Shown here one piece after another: positions 52,932-62,951 of a DNA stretch of 64,000 nucleotides. A program made the translations under genes and the position numbers. How positions within the stretch are numbered: the first letter of the stretch is position 1; the number at the start of each line of letters is the position of its first letter. Under the pieces are notes generated by a model. It saw only the letters and a list, made by a program, of their open reading frames with translations. It ran no database searches and was not told the origin of the DNA. Source of the stretch: Ruminococcus sp. FMBCY1 (GTDB taxonomy: Bacteria > Bacillota > Clostridia > Oscillospirales > Acutalibacteraceae); contig NZ_CP074197.1 in the NCBI RefSeq assembly GCF_023921805.1, positions 1,178,001-1,242,000 of the forward strand, in the 5' to 3' direction.

Positions 52932-54638
52932 ATGAAGAACTCTGTTTTTAACTTGAGTGACGATCTCGTTAAAAGCGGTATAGTAAGTTTAAAAACATTA
53001 AAGCGTATTGAAATGCTTTATATGGAAGACAATACTCTTACTCTTGAACATGCGTTGATAAAAGAAGGTGTTGTCACAGAGGAGCAGATTTATGACCTTA
53101 TGGCAAAGAAAATGCATTTGCCGCTTGTTGACCTCACTTCCTACTACATATCAGACGATATAGCCCAGCTCATTCCTGAGCAGATGATGGAAGACCTCGG
53201 CGTTATGCCGCTTACCATTGAAGGCAATTATCTCTTGATTGCCATGACAAATCCGCTTGATTATAAAGCAATTTATACTCTCAACAACTATACAAAAAGA
53301 AAAATAAAAACCGCTATATGTACTCCTACACAACTTAAAATCAAACTTGACGAAATTTTCAGTGTGTCGGACAAAGAAGCGGTAATAGACGAGGCTCAGG
53401 AATTTGTACAGAGCCAGATGAAAAAATCCGAGGACACGGTATCTACCGAAGATCAGGAAGATGTCGAAGATCAGCCTATCATTAAATTTGTAAACAATAT
53501 GATAGCCGAGGCTGTAAGACAGCGTGTATCCGATATTCACCTTGAGCCTCAGGAAAAGAAATTGGTAATTCGTTTCCGTGTTGACGGTAAACTTATTAAA
53601 TATATGGACTCAAGCAAGGAGCTTGCTCCCTCTGTAACGAGCCGTATTAAATTTATCAGCGGTATGAACATTGCGGAAAAAAGAATTCCGCAGGACGGTA
53701 GAATTCACTATAATATCAATAATCAAAAAATTGATATGCGTGTATCTTCTCTTCCTTGTGTTTATGGCGAAAAAATCGTAATCAGAATTACAACCGCACT
53801 CGGTATGAAGCTTGATAAAAAGAACATCGGTTTTCTCCCCGAAAACCTTGAGAAATTCGACCAGCTTTTGGCATCAAGCCGTGGTATCATTCTTCTTTCG
53901 GGTGCAACAGGTTCAGGTAAGTCAACCACACTTTACGCTGCTCTTTCAGCTCTTAACACCGAAGACAAAAACATTGTAACAGTTGAAAACCCTGTCGAAA
54001 TGGTTTTGCCGGGTGCTACACAGGTTAATATCAATGAAAAAGCAGGACTTACATTTGCAAGCGTTCTTCGTTCTATCCTCCGTCAGGACCCTGATATTAT
54101 TATGATCGGTGAGATTCGTGACCAGGAAACCGCAGATATCGCAGCAAGAGCCGCTATCACAGGTCACCTTGTACTTTCAACAATCCATACATATAACGCA
54201 GCCAGCTCGGTTGTCCGACTTATTGATATGGGTGTTGAACCTTATATGGTATCTTCTTCTATGCTCGGCGTTATTGCCCAAAAGCTTGTAAGAAGACTTT
54301 GCCCGGAGTGTAAGCAAGCATATAATGCAACAGATGACGAGCTTAGACTTCTCGGACTCCCTATCACCAAACAGCTCACACTTTACAAACCGGGTCAGTG
54401 CCCTGCTTGTAACAACATAGGTTATAAGGGAAGAATTGCCGTTCACGAGGTTATGCCTGTTTCAAGAACTATTAAAAATGCCATTCATCTCGGTAAAACC
54501 ACAGATGAAATTGACACAATAGCAAGAGAAGAGGGTATGATTTCACTTCGTGATAACCTTAAAAAGCTGTTGTATGACGGTATTATATCATTTGATACAT
54601 TCATTGACACTGTATCAGAAATCTATCAGGAAGATTAA
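52932..54638 (+). CDS. pilB: Type IV pilus extension ATPase PilB/GspE
   Basis: A 568-residue cytoplasmic hexameric ATPase. It has an N-terminal MshEN-like domain (about 1-140; this domain binds c-di-GMP in some relatives), the GspE core with RVSDIHLEPQ, Walker A GATGSGKSTT, an Asp box and the Walker B region PDIIMIGEIRD with His box GHLVLSTIHT, and a tetracysteine zinc site (CPEC, then CPAC). GAAAGGATGA precedes the ATG. Confidence 0.96.
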   Translation: MKNSVFNLSDDLVKSGIVSLKTLKRIEMLYMEDNTLTLEHALIKEGVVTEEQIYDLMAKKMHLPLVDLTSYYISDDIAQLIPEQMMEDLGVMPLTIEGNYLLIAMTNPLDYKAIYTLNNYTKRKIKTAICTPTQLKIKLDEIFSVSDKEAVIDEAQEFVQSQMKKSEDTVSTEDQEDVEDQPIIKFVNNMIAEAVRQRVSDIHLEPQEKKLVIRFRVDGKLIKYMDSSKELAPSVTSRIKFISGMNIAEKRIPQDGRIHYNINNQKIDMRVSSLPCVYGEKIVIRITTALGMKLDKKNIGFLPENLEKFDQLLASSRGIILLSGATGSGKSTTLYAALSALNTEDKNIVTVENPVEMVLPGATQVNINEKAGLTFASVLRSILRQDPDIIMIGEIRDQETADIAARAAITGHLVLSTIHTYNAASSVVRLIDMGVEPYMVSSSMLGVIAQKLVRRLCPECKQAYNATDDELRLLGLPITKQLTLYKPGQCPACNNIGYKGRIAVHEVMPVSRTIKNAIHLGKTTDEIDTIAREEGMISLRDNLKKLLYDGIISFDTFIDTVSEIYQED

Positions 54639-54650
54639 GGAGTAAGTTTT

Positions 54651-55832
54651 ATGGAATTTGAAGAGATGGTCAGATTTGCCGTTGAAAACGGTGCGTCTGA
54701 TATTCACCTTGCAAGCAATAACTTGCCTTCTTACCGTAAAAACGGTAAAATTATGAGCTACAAAGGCGCAGAGATTCTTGACGAGGACACAGTTATGAAG
54801 TATATTGACGAGGTTCTTGAGCCTGCCGATTACCTTAAGTTCTGCAACACAGGCGATATCGACTCGGCTTATCAGTTTGAAGACCTCGCACGATTCAGAG
54901 TTAATGCATTCAAGCAGCGCCACGGTGCGACGCTTGTAATGCGTGTAATCAAAATGAATCCTCCAAAACTCGGCGATTTAAATTTGCCGCAGTCTATTGC
55001 AAAAATTCTTAACCTGCAGGAAGGTCTTGTACTTGTAACAGGTCCTACCGGTAGCGGTAAGTCAACAACACTTGCAGCTCTTATCAATGAAATTAACCAT
55101 CGAGAAGAACTGCACATTATCACAATTGAAGACCCTGTTGAGTATATGCACTCCCCTGCAAAATGTATTATTAACCAGAGAGAAGTCGGCGAAGACAGTG
55201 AAACTTACTCGTCAGCACTTAAATCGGCACTTCGTGAAGACCCTGATATTATCCTCATGGGTGAGATTCGTGACCTTGAGTCAATGTCAATCGCTCTTCG
55301 TGCAGCAGAAACAGGCCACCTTGTTTTTTCAACACTTCATACAGAGAGTGCCGCAAAAACAATCGACCGTCTTATAGATATGTTCCCTGTTGAAAGGCAG
55401 AAACAGGCACTCAACCAGCTTTCAACCACACTTAAGGCAGTAATTTCACAGCGTTTGCTTCCAAGATCAGACCGTCCGGGCCGTATCGGCGCATTTGAAA
55501 TTATGTTCGTTAATTCTGCTATCGCTAACCTTATCCGTGAAGATAAGATTCCGCAGATTGAACAGATGATTTCTTTGAACCAGCAGACAGGTATGATTAC
55601 AAGAAAGTTGAGTATCGAAAACCTCCTCAAAAGAGGACTTATTTCAAAAGAAACTGCCGACAAGTACAGTTACGATGTGGCTGATAACGCAATACTTACA
55701 GGCGGCAACAATTCTCCGCAGCCGGGCGTACCGGGAATACCACAGCAAACACCGCAGCAGTTGACCGCTCCAATGCCACAGTATTCTAATCTCCCGCAAA
55801 ACAGCACAAACGCTTATCTTAACAGGAGGTAA
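54651..55832 (+). CDS. pilT: Type IV pilus retraction ATPase PilT
   Basis: A 393-residue ATPase that powers pilus retraction. Motifs: GASDIHLASNNLP, Walker A GPTGSGKSTT, Walker B PDIILMGEIRD, GHLVFSTLHTESA and the PilT-specific AIRNLIREDK-like AIANLIREDKIPQ. An unusual C-terminal tail of about 40 residues is rich in Pro, Gln and Asn. Having both PilB and PilT suggests dynamic pili able to twitch or take up DNA. Confidence 0.95.
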   Translation: MEFEEMVRFAVENGASDIHLASNNLPSYRKNGKIMSYKGAEILDEDTVMKYIDEVLEPADYLKFCNTGDIDSAYQFEDLARFRVNAFKQRHGATLVMRVIKMNPPKLGDLNLPQSIAKILNLQEGLVLVTGPTGSGKSTTLAALINEINHREELHIITIEDPVEYMHSPAKCIINQREVGEDSETYSSALKSALREDPDIILMGEIRDLESMSIALRAAETGHLVFSTLHTESAAKTIDRLIDMFPVERQKQALNQLSTTLKAVISQRLLPRSDRPGRIGAFEIMFVNSAIANLIREDKIPQIEQMISLNQQTGMITRKLSIENLLKRGLISKETADKYSYDVADNAILTGGNNSPQPGVPGIPQQTPQQLTAPMPQYSNLPQNSTNAYLNRR

Positions 55833-55837
55833 AAATA

Positions 55838-57079
55838 ATGGAATTTTCTTATGTAGCGGTAAACGAAAAAAACCGTAAATATCGTAACCGTATGACAGCA
55901 AACACCAAGGAAGAGGTTAAGCGAAAGCTTGAACAGCGTGGTCTTATCGCTATTTCTATTAATGAAGTAAAAAAAGGTTCGCAGGAAGATATTCCAATCT
56001 GGCAGCGTGATCTTGGCGGTTCAAAAGATGTGCATACATTAAAAATCAGTAACAAGCGACTTCTTACATTTATGCACCAGATGGCATTGATGATTCGTTC
56101 GGGTATTTCGCTTTCGGTTGCAATGGCCGTAATGTGTGACACTGAAAAAGATAAGAATATGTTGAGAATTTTACAGGAAATAACCGCAAACCTCTACAAC
56201 GGTATTACTCTTTCGCAGTCGCTAAGCTCATTTAAAACTTTCCCGACTGTTTATGTAAACATTATTCAAACAGGTGAGGCAAACGGTCGACTTGATGAAG
56301 CATTTGATAAGTGCGTTAGTCTTCTCAAAAAGGAAATCACTCTTAAAAGTAAGATTAAGGGTGCAATGATTTACCCTATCTTCCTCCTCATTCTTACAAT
56401 CGGACTTATCATAGTAATGAGTGTAATTGTACTTCCGTCATTTAAAGGATTGTTTGAAAGTTTTGACTCCGAACTTCCGATAATGACGCAAATTACAATG
56501 GGTATTTCAGATGTACTTATTCATTACGGCTGGCTCATTGTTCTTATTATCGTTGCAATTGTAGTTACGATCAGAATTCTTTACAAAAAGAACTATTCAT
56601 TCTGTATGTGGTGGTCAACATTCCAGCTTAAAATCCCGATTATCGGCGAAGTTTTAAGACTTAACCAGCTTACAAGATTTGCAAATATGATGGCAACACT
56701 TACTTCTTCCGGTGTAAACATTCTTTACGCACTTGAACTTTCAAGAGATGTAGTAGGCAACAAATTTATGTCCGACTGTCTTAACCAGGTAATTGAAGAT
56801 GTAAGAATCGGTACACCGATCAATATTTCTCTTTCAAGATATCCAAAAGCTTTCGATCCGCTCTTTGTATCAATGATAAGAGTCGGTGAGGAAAGCGGTA
56901 TGCTCAGCGATTCCCTTAACAAAATGGCAGATATGTACGAAGAACAGGCAACCGACGCTACACAGCGTATGACAGATGCAATGACACCTGCAATGACAAT
57001 CATTATCGCCGGTATCGTAGGTTTCGTTGTAATTTCTATCGTACAGGCAATGTTCGGTATGTATTCAGTTATTAACTAA
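55838..57079 (+). CDS. pilC: Type IV pilus inner-membrane platform protein PilC/GspF
   Basis: A 413-residue protein with two copies of the GspF domain (about 65-190 and 270-395), each ending in strongly hydrophobic helices. Motifs: FMHQMALMIRSGISL, RFANMMATLTSSGV and the C-terminal VVISIVQAMFGMYS. It couples ATPase motion to pilin extraction. It starts 5 bases after pilT, with GGAGG inside the pilT end. Confidence 0.95.
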   Translation: MEFSYVAVNEKNRKYRNRMTANTKEEVKRKLEQRGLIAISINEVKKGSQEDIPIWQRDLGGSKDVHTLKISNKRLLTFMHQMALMIRSGISLSVAMAVMCDTEKDKNMLRILQEITANLYNGITLSQSLSSFKTFPTVYVNIIQTGEANGRLDEAFDKCVSLLKKEITLKSKIKGAMIYPIFLLILTIGLIIVMSVIVLPSFKGLFESFDSELPIMTQITMGISDVLIHYGWLIVLIIVAIVVTIRILYKKNYSFCMWWSTFQLKIPIIGEVLRLNQLTRFANMMATLTSSGVNILYALELSRDVVGNKFMSDCLNQVIEDVRIGTPINISLSRYPKAFDPLFVSMIRVGEESGMLSDSLNKMADMYEEQATDATQRMTDAMTPAMTIIIAGIVGFVVISIVQAMFGMYSVIN

Positions 57080-57110
57080 TTGTATTTCAATAATCGAAAG
57101 GAGTTTTTTT

Positions 57111-59705
57111 ATGAAGAAATTCACTACAAAGAAGAGAAAGATTAACAGCAAAAAGGGTTTTTCTATGGTGCTTGCCATTGCCTTGGTTGCAGTTTTGTTT
57201 TTATCGACAACTACTTTCTTATCTATTGCAATGCTCCAGCAAAAAGAAACCGGTATTACAATGAACTCCCGTCAGGCATATGTATCAGCAAAAAGTGCAC
57301 TTGATATAGCAGAAGAACTGTTAAACGGCGGTAAACTTTCATTACCTGATTCAGGATCACTTTACTATGTTTTTTACTATATTGAAGGAGATCCAAATGT
57401 TCATGTAGAAAAATTCAACAGCTCTGAAGATGCATTAAATTGGATTAACAATCCACCTAATGCAAGTTATACTATAATAGGTAATGCTTATATTAAAATT
57501 ACTAAAAATGCAGACGGTAGTTACACTATGACTGCCGTTGGCAAAGAAAATAAATATGACTATTCAGGTGATGGAAATACAGGTGATCTTTCAACCAAAT
57601 TTGATGTAAAATATAATTTAGTTGAAAAAGAAGAAATAGCTAACCTCACTATGAAGCAAAAATCAATTACTACACCGACCGGCAATAAATTTTTAATGCT
57701 TGGTGATCAAGCTTCATTTTCACTTCTTCGTTCTGTAAGAAAAACTTTAAACGAAGGAGATAACACATTTCGTACCTTACAGGACTATGATACTGACAAT
57801 GACAATAAATCAATAATTTATATTCCTAAAAACGAAGCTGGCAGTACACCACTCACAACTTGCTTTCCTCTTGTATTTGATAAAGCAGTAAAAAGTACAA
57901 GTAACGGTGATAGTAGACTTAAATTTACAGCATATGATAACGGCATTTACTTTTTAGGCAATTACACCGGACCAAAAGTAAAAAGTGACTATAATTCCGA
58001 AGCAGTTGATATAAGTTTTTACACAAACTCAGACGCTTACGGTACAGCCTTAGAATGTAAATATCTTGTAATTGGCGGAAATATGGTATGTCGTCCGGCC
58101 ACTGGCGAATCCGGCATTACACTTAAATACTCCGGCAGCTCTTATAATACCGATAAAGGTGTTGTAATATACTTTACTAAAGATTGTAAGCTTATGACTT
58201 ATAATAATAGCAAGCAAATAACTAAAACAGTAGAGTATAAAAAAGGATATTATTATATTAACTTAGGTGACAACAATACAGCCGTTGATTTATTTTCAGA
58301 AAATACCAAAAAAAGTGCTGTAAAAATTGCTACAAACAGTGAAGAATACAAAAGGGTTAACAGTATTGATATGTATAGTTCTATGGTTGATACAAACGGC
58401 AAACTAAAGGACATACATTCAGCTTACGAAGGTAACTGGGAAAAGGGCAAAGAAAGAGTTTATATTTTGAATGACAATGGAGCTTTCAACACAGATCCAA
58501 ATTCAAACAGCTACTCCAATACACCTCGAACAACATTTACTGAAGGATGGAAAGACTACTACATTTATTGTTCACCATCCGAAATGCCAACAGCTAGTGG
58601 ATATTATGATATGTATTCAGGCAAAGAATTTAATTATCTTTGGTACAATATAAAACCAATGGAATTTAATGGAAATATCGATATGGCAATTCATAGTAGT
58701 AATATTACATTATCAATTGGTCCCGATGAAAAAGAAACTGTTTATTATAACAATAAAATTAAGAACAGCAACGGCAATACATACTTTCCTTATTCTTTCA
58801 ATCAAACTATTCTTCCTACTAGCGATTTTGCTACTGACAGTAATACTCAAAAATTCACAGCAGAAGGTTCAAATATAATCAAACAAATAAACAGTTCAGC
58901 ATCATTTAGCGTAAAACCTTATTGGAATGAAAAATCGTTTACTCTTAAAGTAGTAAATGATTTTATTGTAGAAATGTCAGATGGTACATCATATACCGTA
59001 AAAGCCGATGATTACACAGATATTCCGGAGACAGGACTTAACTTATTTTCAAATGATGCAAAAAAATACTTTGAAGATCATTCTACTTCACGAGTTGATT
59101 CTAACTCATCGAGTATTAAATGGGTGAAAGATAACGCTATTAATACTTCAGTAGACAGCAGTAACCTCGACCAAAGCAGTTCAGTTATAAATTTTAAAGC
59201 AACATGCGGCGGAACACTTAAAGACGATACATATAAGGGCAAAGCTATTTACTGTGATTTTGGTAATGGTTCTTCGGGTAAAGATGCTATTGTAACATAT
59301 GGAAACAATGCAACCTTAAAAGCAGATGTTGTTTCAATCGGAGCGGATTTACTTGAAAGAAAAGACGGAAAAGGACTTAAAATTAATACTTATAGTGCAC
59401 ATAATGAATCGACATGTGTTGTAGACGGTAATCCTATTGACGGTTCCATGCTTCAGATTACTCGTAAAACTACTCTCAAATTTAATGATGATAATGCTAA
59501 TTCTATAACTTTAAGTCCGGGTTACTATTTCTTCCCGGGTATTACAGGTGATTTTGATATTTTAAGCAAAGCTTTTTGGGAAAATTGGACTGATTCAAAA
59601 CCATATTACAAAGCAGAAAAATTAGGCGATGGTACTAAAGCTTATAAAAAGGTAACTGTTACAACTAAAATGGATCCTGTTGACTTTGAAGGGAAGTATT
59701 TCTAA
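57111..59705 (+). CDS. Very large PilX/GspK-like pilus subunit, no recognised domain beyond the N-terminus
   Basis: An 864-residue protein. The start (MKKFTTKKRKINSKKG, then FSMVLAIALVAVLFL) is a prepilin-like leader, but position 5 of the mature form is Leu, not Glu, as in GspK/PilX-type subunits. The following helix (QKETGITMNSRQAYVSAKSALDIAEELL) fits the PilX N-terminal pattern. The rest, about 800 residues rich in Asn, Asp, Ser, Thr and Tyr, matches nothing I know. Codon use is more AT-rich than in pilB-pilC. Its size and position in the minor-pilin cluster suggest a pilus-tip or surface adhesin. Confidence 0.75.
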   Translation: MKKFTTKKRKINSKKGFSMVLAIALVAVLFLSTTTFLSIAMLQQKETGITMNSRQAYVSAKSALDIAEELLNGGKLSLPDSGSLYYVFYYIEGDPNVHVEKFNSSEDALNWINNPPNASYTIIGNAYIKITKNADGSYTMTAVGKENKYDYSGDGNTGDLSTKFDVKYNLVEKEEIANLTMKQKSITTPTGNKFLMLGDQASFSLLRSVRKTLNEGDNTFRTLQDYDTDNDNKSIIYIPKNEAGSTPLTTCFPLVFDKAVKSTSNGDSRLKFTAYDNGIYFLGNYTGPKVKSDYNSEAVDISFYTNSDAYGTALECKYLVIGGNMVCRPATGESGITLKYSGSSYNTDKGVVIYFTKDCKLMTYNNSKQITKTVEYKKGYYYINLGDNNTAVDLFSENTKKSAVKIATNSEEYKRVNSIDMYSSMVDTNGKLKDIHSAYEGNWEKGKERVYILNDNGAFNTDPNSNSYSNTPRTTFTEGWKDYYIYCSPSEMPTASGYYDMYSGKEFNYLWYNIKPMEFNGNIDMAIHSSNITLSIGPDEKETVYYNNKIKNSNGNTYFPYSFNQTILPTSDFATDSNTQKFTAEGSNIIKQINSSASFSVKPYWNEKSFTLKVVNDFIVEMSDGTSYTVKADDYTDIPETGLNLFSNDAKKYFEDHSTSRVDSNSSSIKWVKDNAINTSVDSSNLDQSSSVINFKATCGGTLKDDTYKGKAIYCDFGNGSSGKDAIVTYGNNATLKADVVSIGADLLERKDGKGLKINTYSAHNESTCVVDGNPIDGSMLQITRKTTLKFNDDNANSITLSPGYYFFPGITGDFDILSKAFWENWTDSKPYYKAEKLGDGTKAYKKVTVTTKMDPVDFEGKYF

Positions 59706-60292
59706 TGAAGAAGAAGAACCTTAAATTTAAAAAATATTTAAAAAGTAAAAAAGGCTTTTCTCTTCTCGAGTTGGTATGTGCAATTATGATCATGGCAATA
59801 GCCGTTTCGGCTACTGCCACTGGTCTTAATATCAGTAATCAGTCCATTACTAAAAACAGTCTTATGGACAAAGCTTCTGCAAAAGCACAAATGTATTGCG
59901 ATGTAATTATGACATATGTTGAAAAAACACCATCAAATGATCCATATGACGGTTGGGATTCATTAACTGATGCACAAAAGAATGCTAATAAACTTTTTAA
60001 CACTCCGCCTAATCAAACATATACTTTTACAAGCGATATTCAAAACAATATTGATACAGATGTAAAATCTCTTGACAATACTTTTTCAGCAAAACAATAT
60101 ACTTCTGCAAATATCGACCATAGAGATTTTAACAAAAATGAAGTTGCTTATACAATTCAAAAAGAAGGTTCTTACACTAATTCTGATGGTATAAGTATGG
60201 TATCGTACAAAATCACTGTTTATATTGATTACGGTACAAATGGTACAACTTCATGTACCGGTATTATCACTAAATCCAAATATGTTCAATAA
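59705..60292 (+). CDS. Prepilin-like minor pilin (PilV/GspI-like)
   Basis: A 195-residue prepilin with a 17-residue leader ending KSKKG before FSLLELVCAIMIMAIAVSATATG (Glu5 present). It overlaps the previous gene by 1 base, so it is translated with the large subunit. The globular part is Asn/Thr-rich and ends GTTSCTGIITKSKYVQ. GspI-like assignment is by position only. Confidence 0.85.
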   Translation: MKKKNLKFKKYLKSKKGFSLLELVCAIMIMAIAVSATATGLNISNQSITKNSLMDKASAKAQMYCDVIMTYVEKTPSNDPYDGWDSLTDAQKNANKLFNTPPNQTYTFTSDIQNNIDTDVKSLDNTFSAKQYTSANIDHRDFNKNEVAYTIQKEGSYTNSDGISMVSYKITVYIDYGTNGTTSCTGIITKSKYVQ

Positions 60293-60303
60293 GGAGGATG
60301 CAA

Positions 60304-61047
60304 ATGATTAAAAATAAATTAAAAAAACATCTCTCCAAACGCTCTATAAAGGCAAAAGCAGGTGCTACGCTTGTTGAGCTTATCGCAGTTGTATGTATTC
60401 TTGCAATAGTTTCTTCAACCTGTATCGGCGGTATGTTTGCTATGGCAGATGTAGCTAAACGAGGTCAGGATCTTTCCCTTTGCGAACGCACAAGCGATAT
60501 GATTTCTAAACAACTTTCAATTTACGGTAATACCTCAAACTATGTTCAATCATATGATTCAAAACCTACTCTCGAAGCATATGACGAAAGTGCAAAACCA
60601 AGTGGTTTTATGGATGTAGATAATGGTATCGGTAATAAAAGTGATTACTTTTTATATGCAGATCCAAATACAAAATACAGATTAATTCTTGCTAAGTTTG
60701 ATACTTCATCGGGCGATCCTACAGGACATAAGCTTACACCAATAGTCAGTATTGACAATGTAAAATCAATTAAATTCGACCTTAAACAACTTAATACTGA
60801 TGAAAAAAAATATATTCTTCAATATACAGTAACAACAGTAGGAAGCAATGTATGGGATAAGGATACTGATAAACGAGTTGAGTACACTATTTCAAGCGGA
60901 GTAGTTTTGAATAATACAAATAATTCTTCTACTATACCTACCCCGCTGCAATATTCAACCATAACAACAAAAACTTCTTCAACTGAAGCAAATTCAACCT
61001 ATATCAGAATACAAACCACAAGCAGAAGTGATCTTGATATTTACTAA
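60304..61047 (+). CDS. Prepilin-like minor pilin (PilW/GspJ-like)
   Basis: A 247-residue prepilin. The ATG at 60304 is chosen because GGAGG lies 6 bases upstream; an in-frame ATG two codons earlier is too close. The 20-residue leader ends KAKAG before ATLVELIAVVCILAIVSST, with Glu5. The large beta-rich remainder is Thr/Ser/Asn-rich. It is the last gene of the pilus operon and a terminator follows. Confidence 0.85.
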   Translation: MIKNKLKKHLSKRSIKAKAGATLVELIAVVCILAIVSSTCIGGMFAMADVAKRGQDLSLCERTSDMISKQLSIYGNTSNYVQSYDSKPTLEAYDESAKPSGFMDVDNGIGNKSDYFLYADPNTKYRLILAKFDTSSGDPTGHKLTPIVSIDNVKSIKFDLKQLNTDEKKYILQYTVTTVGSNVWDKDTDKRVEYTISSGVVLNNTNNSSTIPTPLQYSTITTKTSSTEANSTYIRIQTTSRSDLDIY

Positions 61048-61096
61048 AAGTTAAAAGTCTTAAACAAAAAGCTGTAAAAACAGCATATCAAAAAAG

Positions 61097-61124
61097 CCGA
61101 GATTCACGAAAAAGTGAGTCTCGG
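61097..61124 (+). terminator. Terminator of the pilus operon
   Basis: CCGAGATTCAC (61097-61107) and GTGAGTCTCGG (61114-61124) pair with one mismatch and are followed by a TTTTTTT run. Confidence 0.8.
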
Positions 61125-61179
61125 TGATTTTTTTCTTATATTCTTGAAATTGTATAAAAATATGAAGAATATTGAATAC

Positions 61180-61397
61180 TTATTGTCTGTGCTTTATACT
61201 GCTTTTCTTCCATACCCGGCTGTATTTATTTGCATTGGCAGTTATCTTTGTTCCGTCAAGGTGTTATTTAGATCAATATAATGAAAAACCTCGTTAAATG
61301 TATATAACGGATCAGAAATTTCTATTATTTTTTCAATTTTAGGTGGTAATTTTAATTGATACGGTGTATAATATACCTTGTTTATATGGTTTTTCAT
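61180..61397 (-). pseudogene. Degenerate IS1182-family transposase fragment
   Basis: On the minus strand an ATG at 61397 opens a frame with YYTPYQLKLPPKIEKII and ISDPLYTFNEV, similar to IS1182-type transposase N-termini, then stops. In a second frame, HLDGTKITANANKYSRVWKK matches the conserved DGTKIEANANKYTFVWKK segment of these enzymes, which normally lies about 80 residues further on. An internal deletion plus frameshift and the missing C-terminus show it is dead. Confidence 0.75.
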
Positions 61398-61422
61398 TAC
61401 AAATAAATTATATCACAAAAAT

Positions 61423-61456
61423 GACTGCATTCCTACCTTTCGGTTAGAATGCAGTC
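61423..61456. terminator. Bidirectional terminator hairpin
   Basis: GACTGCATTC (61423-61432) pairs perfectly with GAATGCAGTC (61447-61456). T-runs flank it on both strands. It probably ends the minus-strand AIM24 transcript. Confidence 0.8.
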
Positions 61457-61508
61457 GTTTTTTATCTGGGTTGTTTTTTACAGCTCCATAAATTATGTAG
61501 CTATTAAC

Positions 61509-62183
61509 TTAGTTTGTTGAAATGAACGGACGAATTGCAGATGCAACTGTAGAAATTGGGTGCGACTGCAAGAACACTCTGCCCGGTCCTGTAATAACTG
61601 TATTAAACAAACCCTCTCCGCCGAGGAACATATTCTTAACACCCTTAATACGCTGGATGTCCATTTGACAAGATGCATCCATTGCAGCAAGGTTGCCTGT
61701 ATCAACAACAATCTGCTGACCGGGTGCAAGGTTATACTGCTTGCAGTAGCCGTCAATCTCAACAAAAGCAGTTCCGTAACCCGATAGCTTTTGAAGTATG
61801 AATCCTTCGCCTCCAAAAAAGCCTGCACCCGCTTTTTTATTAAAATGTACAGAGAGGTCAACAGTAGCAGAACTTGCAAGGAAGCCCGATTTCTGAACGA
61901 TTATAGGCATATTAGGCTGAATCTCAAAAGGAATGATTGAACCTGGGAAAGATGAAGCAAGAGTAATGAAACCCGGACCGCCCATAGCTGTGTAGCGGTT
62001 ATGCATAATCGACTCACCTGTCATCATTTTGCCGAACATCTTGCCTACTCCGCCGCCTGAAGTTTCCATATTAAGGTTAGGTGACATCCATACCATTCCG
62101 CCGCCCTGTGTAATAATAGTTTCGCCGTTTTCAAGAGATACCTCCACTATCGGAAGTGAACCTCCCTCAATTTTGTATTGCAT
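61509..62183 (-). CDS. TIGR00266/AIM24 family protein
   Basis: A 224-residue protein of the AIM24 family, made of repeated beta segments rich in Gly: GGGMVWMSPNLNMETS, MGGPGFITLASSFPG, GGEGFILQKLSG and FLGGEGLFNTVITGPG. The fold is a beta-trefoil-like barrel of unknown biochemical role. The ATG at 62183 follows GGAGG; the open frame upstream has no support. It is transcribed alone. Confidence 0.92.
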   Translation of the reverse strand: MQYKIEGGSLPIVEVSLENGETIITQGGGMVWMSPNLNMETSGGGVGKMFGKMMTGESIMHNRYTAMGGPGFITLASSFPGSIIPFEIQPNMPIIVQKSGFLASSATVDLSVHFNKKAGAGFFGGEGFILQKLSGYGTAFVEIDGYCKQYNLAPGQQIVVDTGNLAAMDASCQMDIQRIKGVKNMFLGGEGLFNTVITGPGRVFLQSHPISTVASAIRPFISTN

Positions 62184-62303
62184 AGATAAACCTCCATAAA
62201 TGTTTATTATCGGCATTATATCATATATCAAATGCAATGTAAATAAAATTTTACATATATACATCAAAAGACTTCCATTTGCAGAAGTCTTTTTTACTTA
62301 TGT

Positions 62304-62855
62304 TTATTCACCTGTCAAATGTACAACTGTTGCCGTATGCCCTACTGCTTTTAAAAACTTATCAAAAACATCTGTTGTTTTTATTTTAAGGCTCGATGTA
62401 TTCACGCATGGGTGACATCCTACATATTCACCTTTTAAAACATCTTCATCTACAAGCAAAGTGACTGCGTTTTCTTTGTCGTTCATAAGTCCCATAATGC
62501 TTACAGACCCCGGCAAAATATCAAGGTACTCTTCCATAGCCTCGGCAGACGCAAAAGAAAGTCTTGCCGAATTAATTTGACTTGAAAGTTCCTTTGTTTT
62601 AAAAGGCTTGTCCCCCGGCATCATTAAAAGATAAAATTTAGTTTTCTGCCTGTTGCACAAAAACAGATTTTTACAAATAAGTACATCAAGTACCTTGTCA
62701 ATTTCATTGCACGCCTCCATAGTATCGGCATGGCCGTGATCTGTTCGCAGATACTCTATGCCAAGGCTGTCGAGCAAATCATATACTCTGACTTCCCTGT
62801 CAAGTCTTCCCTCAATATTCTGCGGTCTGCCTTTGTATAATTCCACCGCTGTCAT
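62304..62855 (-). CDS. Prolyl-tRNA synthetase-associated (ProX/YbaK-type) deacylase domain protein
   Basis: A 183-residue free-standing editing domain of the INS superfamily, which hydrolyses mischarged tRNA such as Ala-tRNA(Pro). It has the catalytic Lys in LDVLICKNLFLCNRQK, MPGDKPFKTKEL and the binding loop VGCHPCVNTSSLKI. Proteins like this are annotated PrdX or ProXp-ala. It is separate from proS, which is not in the window. Confidence 0.88.
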   Translation of the reverse strand: MTAVELYKGRPQNIEGRLDREVRVYDLLDSLGIEYLRTDHGHADTMEACNEIDKVLDVLICKNLFLCNRQKTKFYLLMMPGDKPFKTKELSSQINSARLSFASAEAMEEYLDILPGSVSIMGLMNDKENAVTLLVDEDVLKGEYVGCHPCVNTSSLKIKTTDVFDKFLKAVGHTATVVHLTGE

Positions 62856-62951
62856 CTCCTAACATTTTTACTACTAATATAATAATGGATTACTCTCCCT
62901 TTGTCAAAGAAAAACAGAGCGACTGCACAACACAATCGCTCTGTAATTTAT

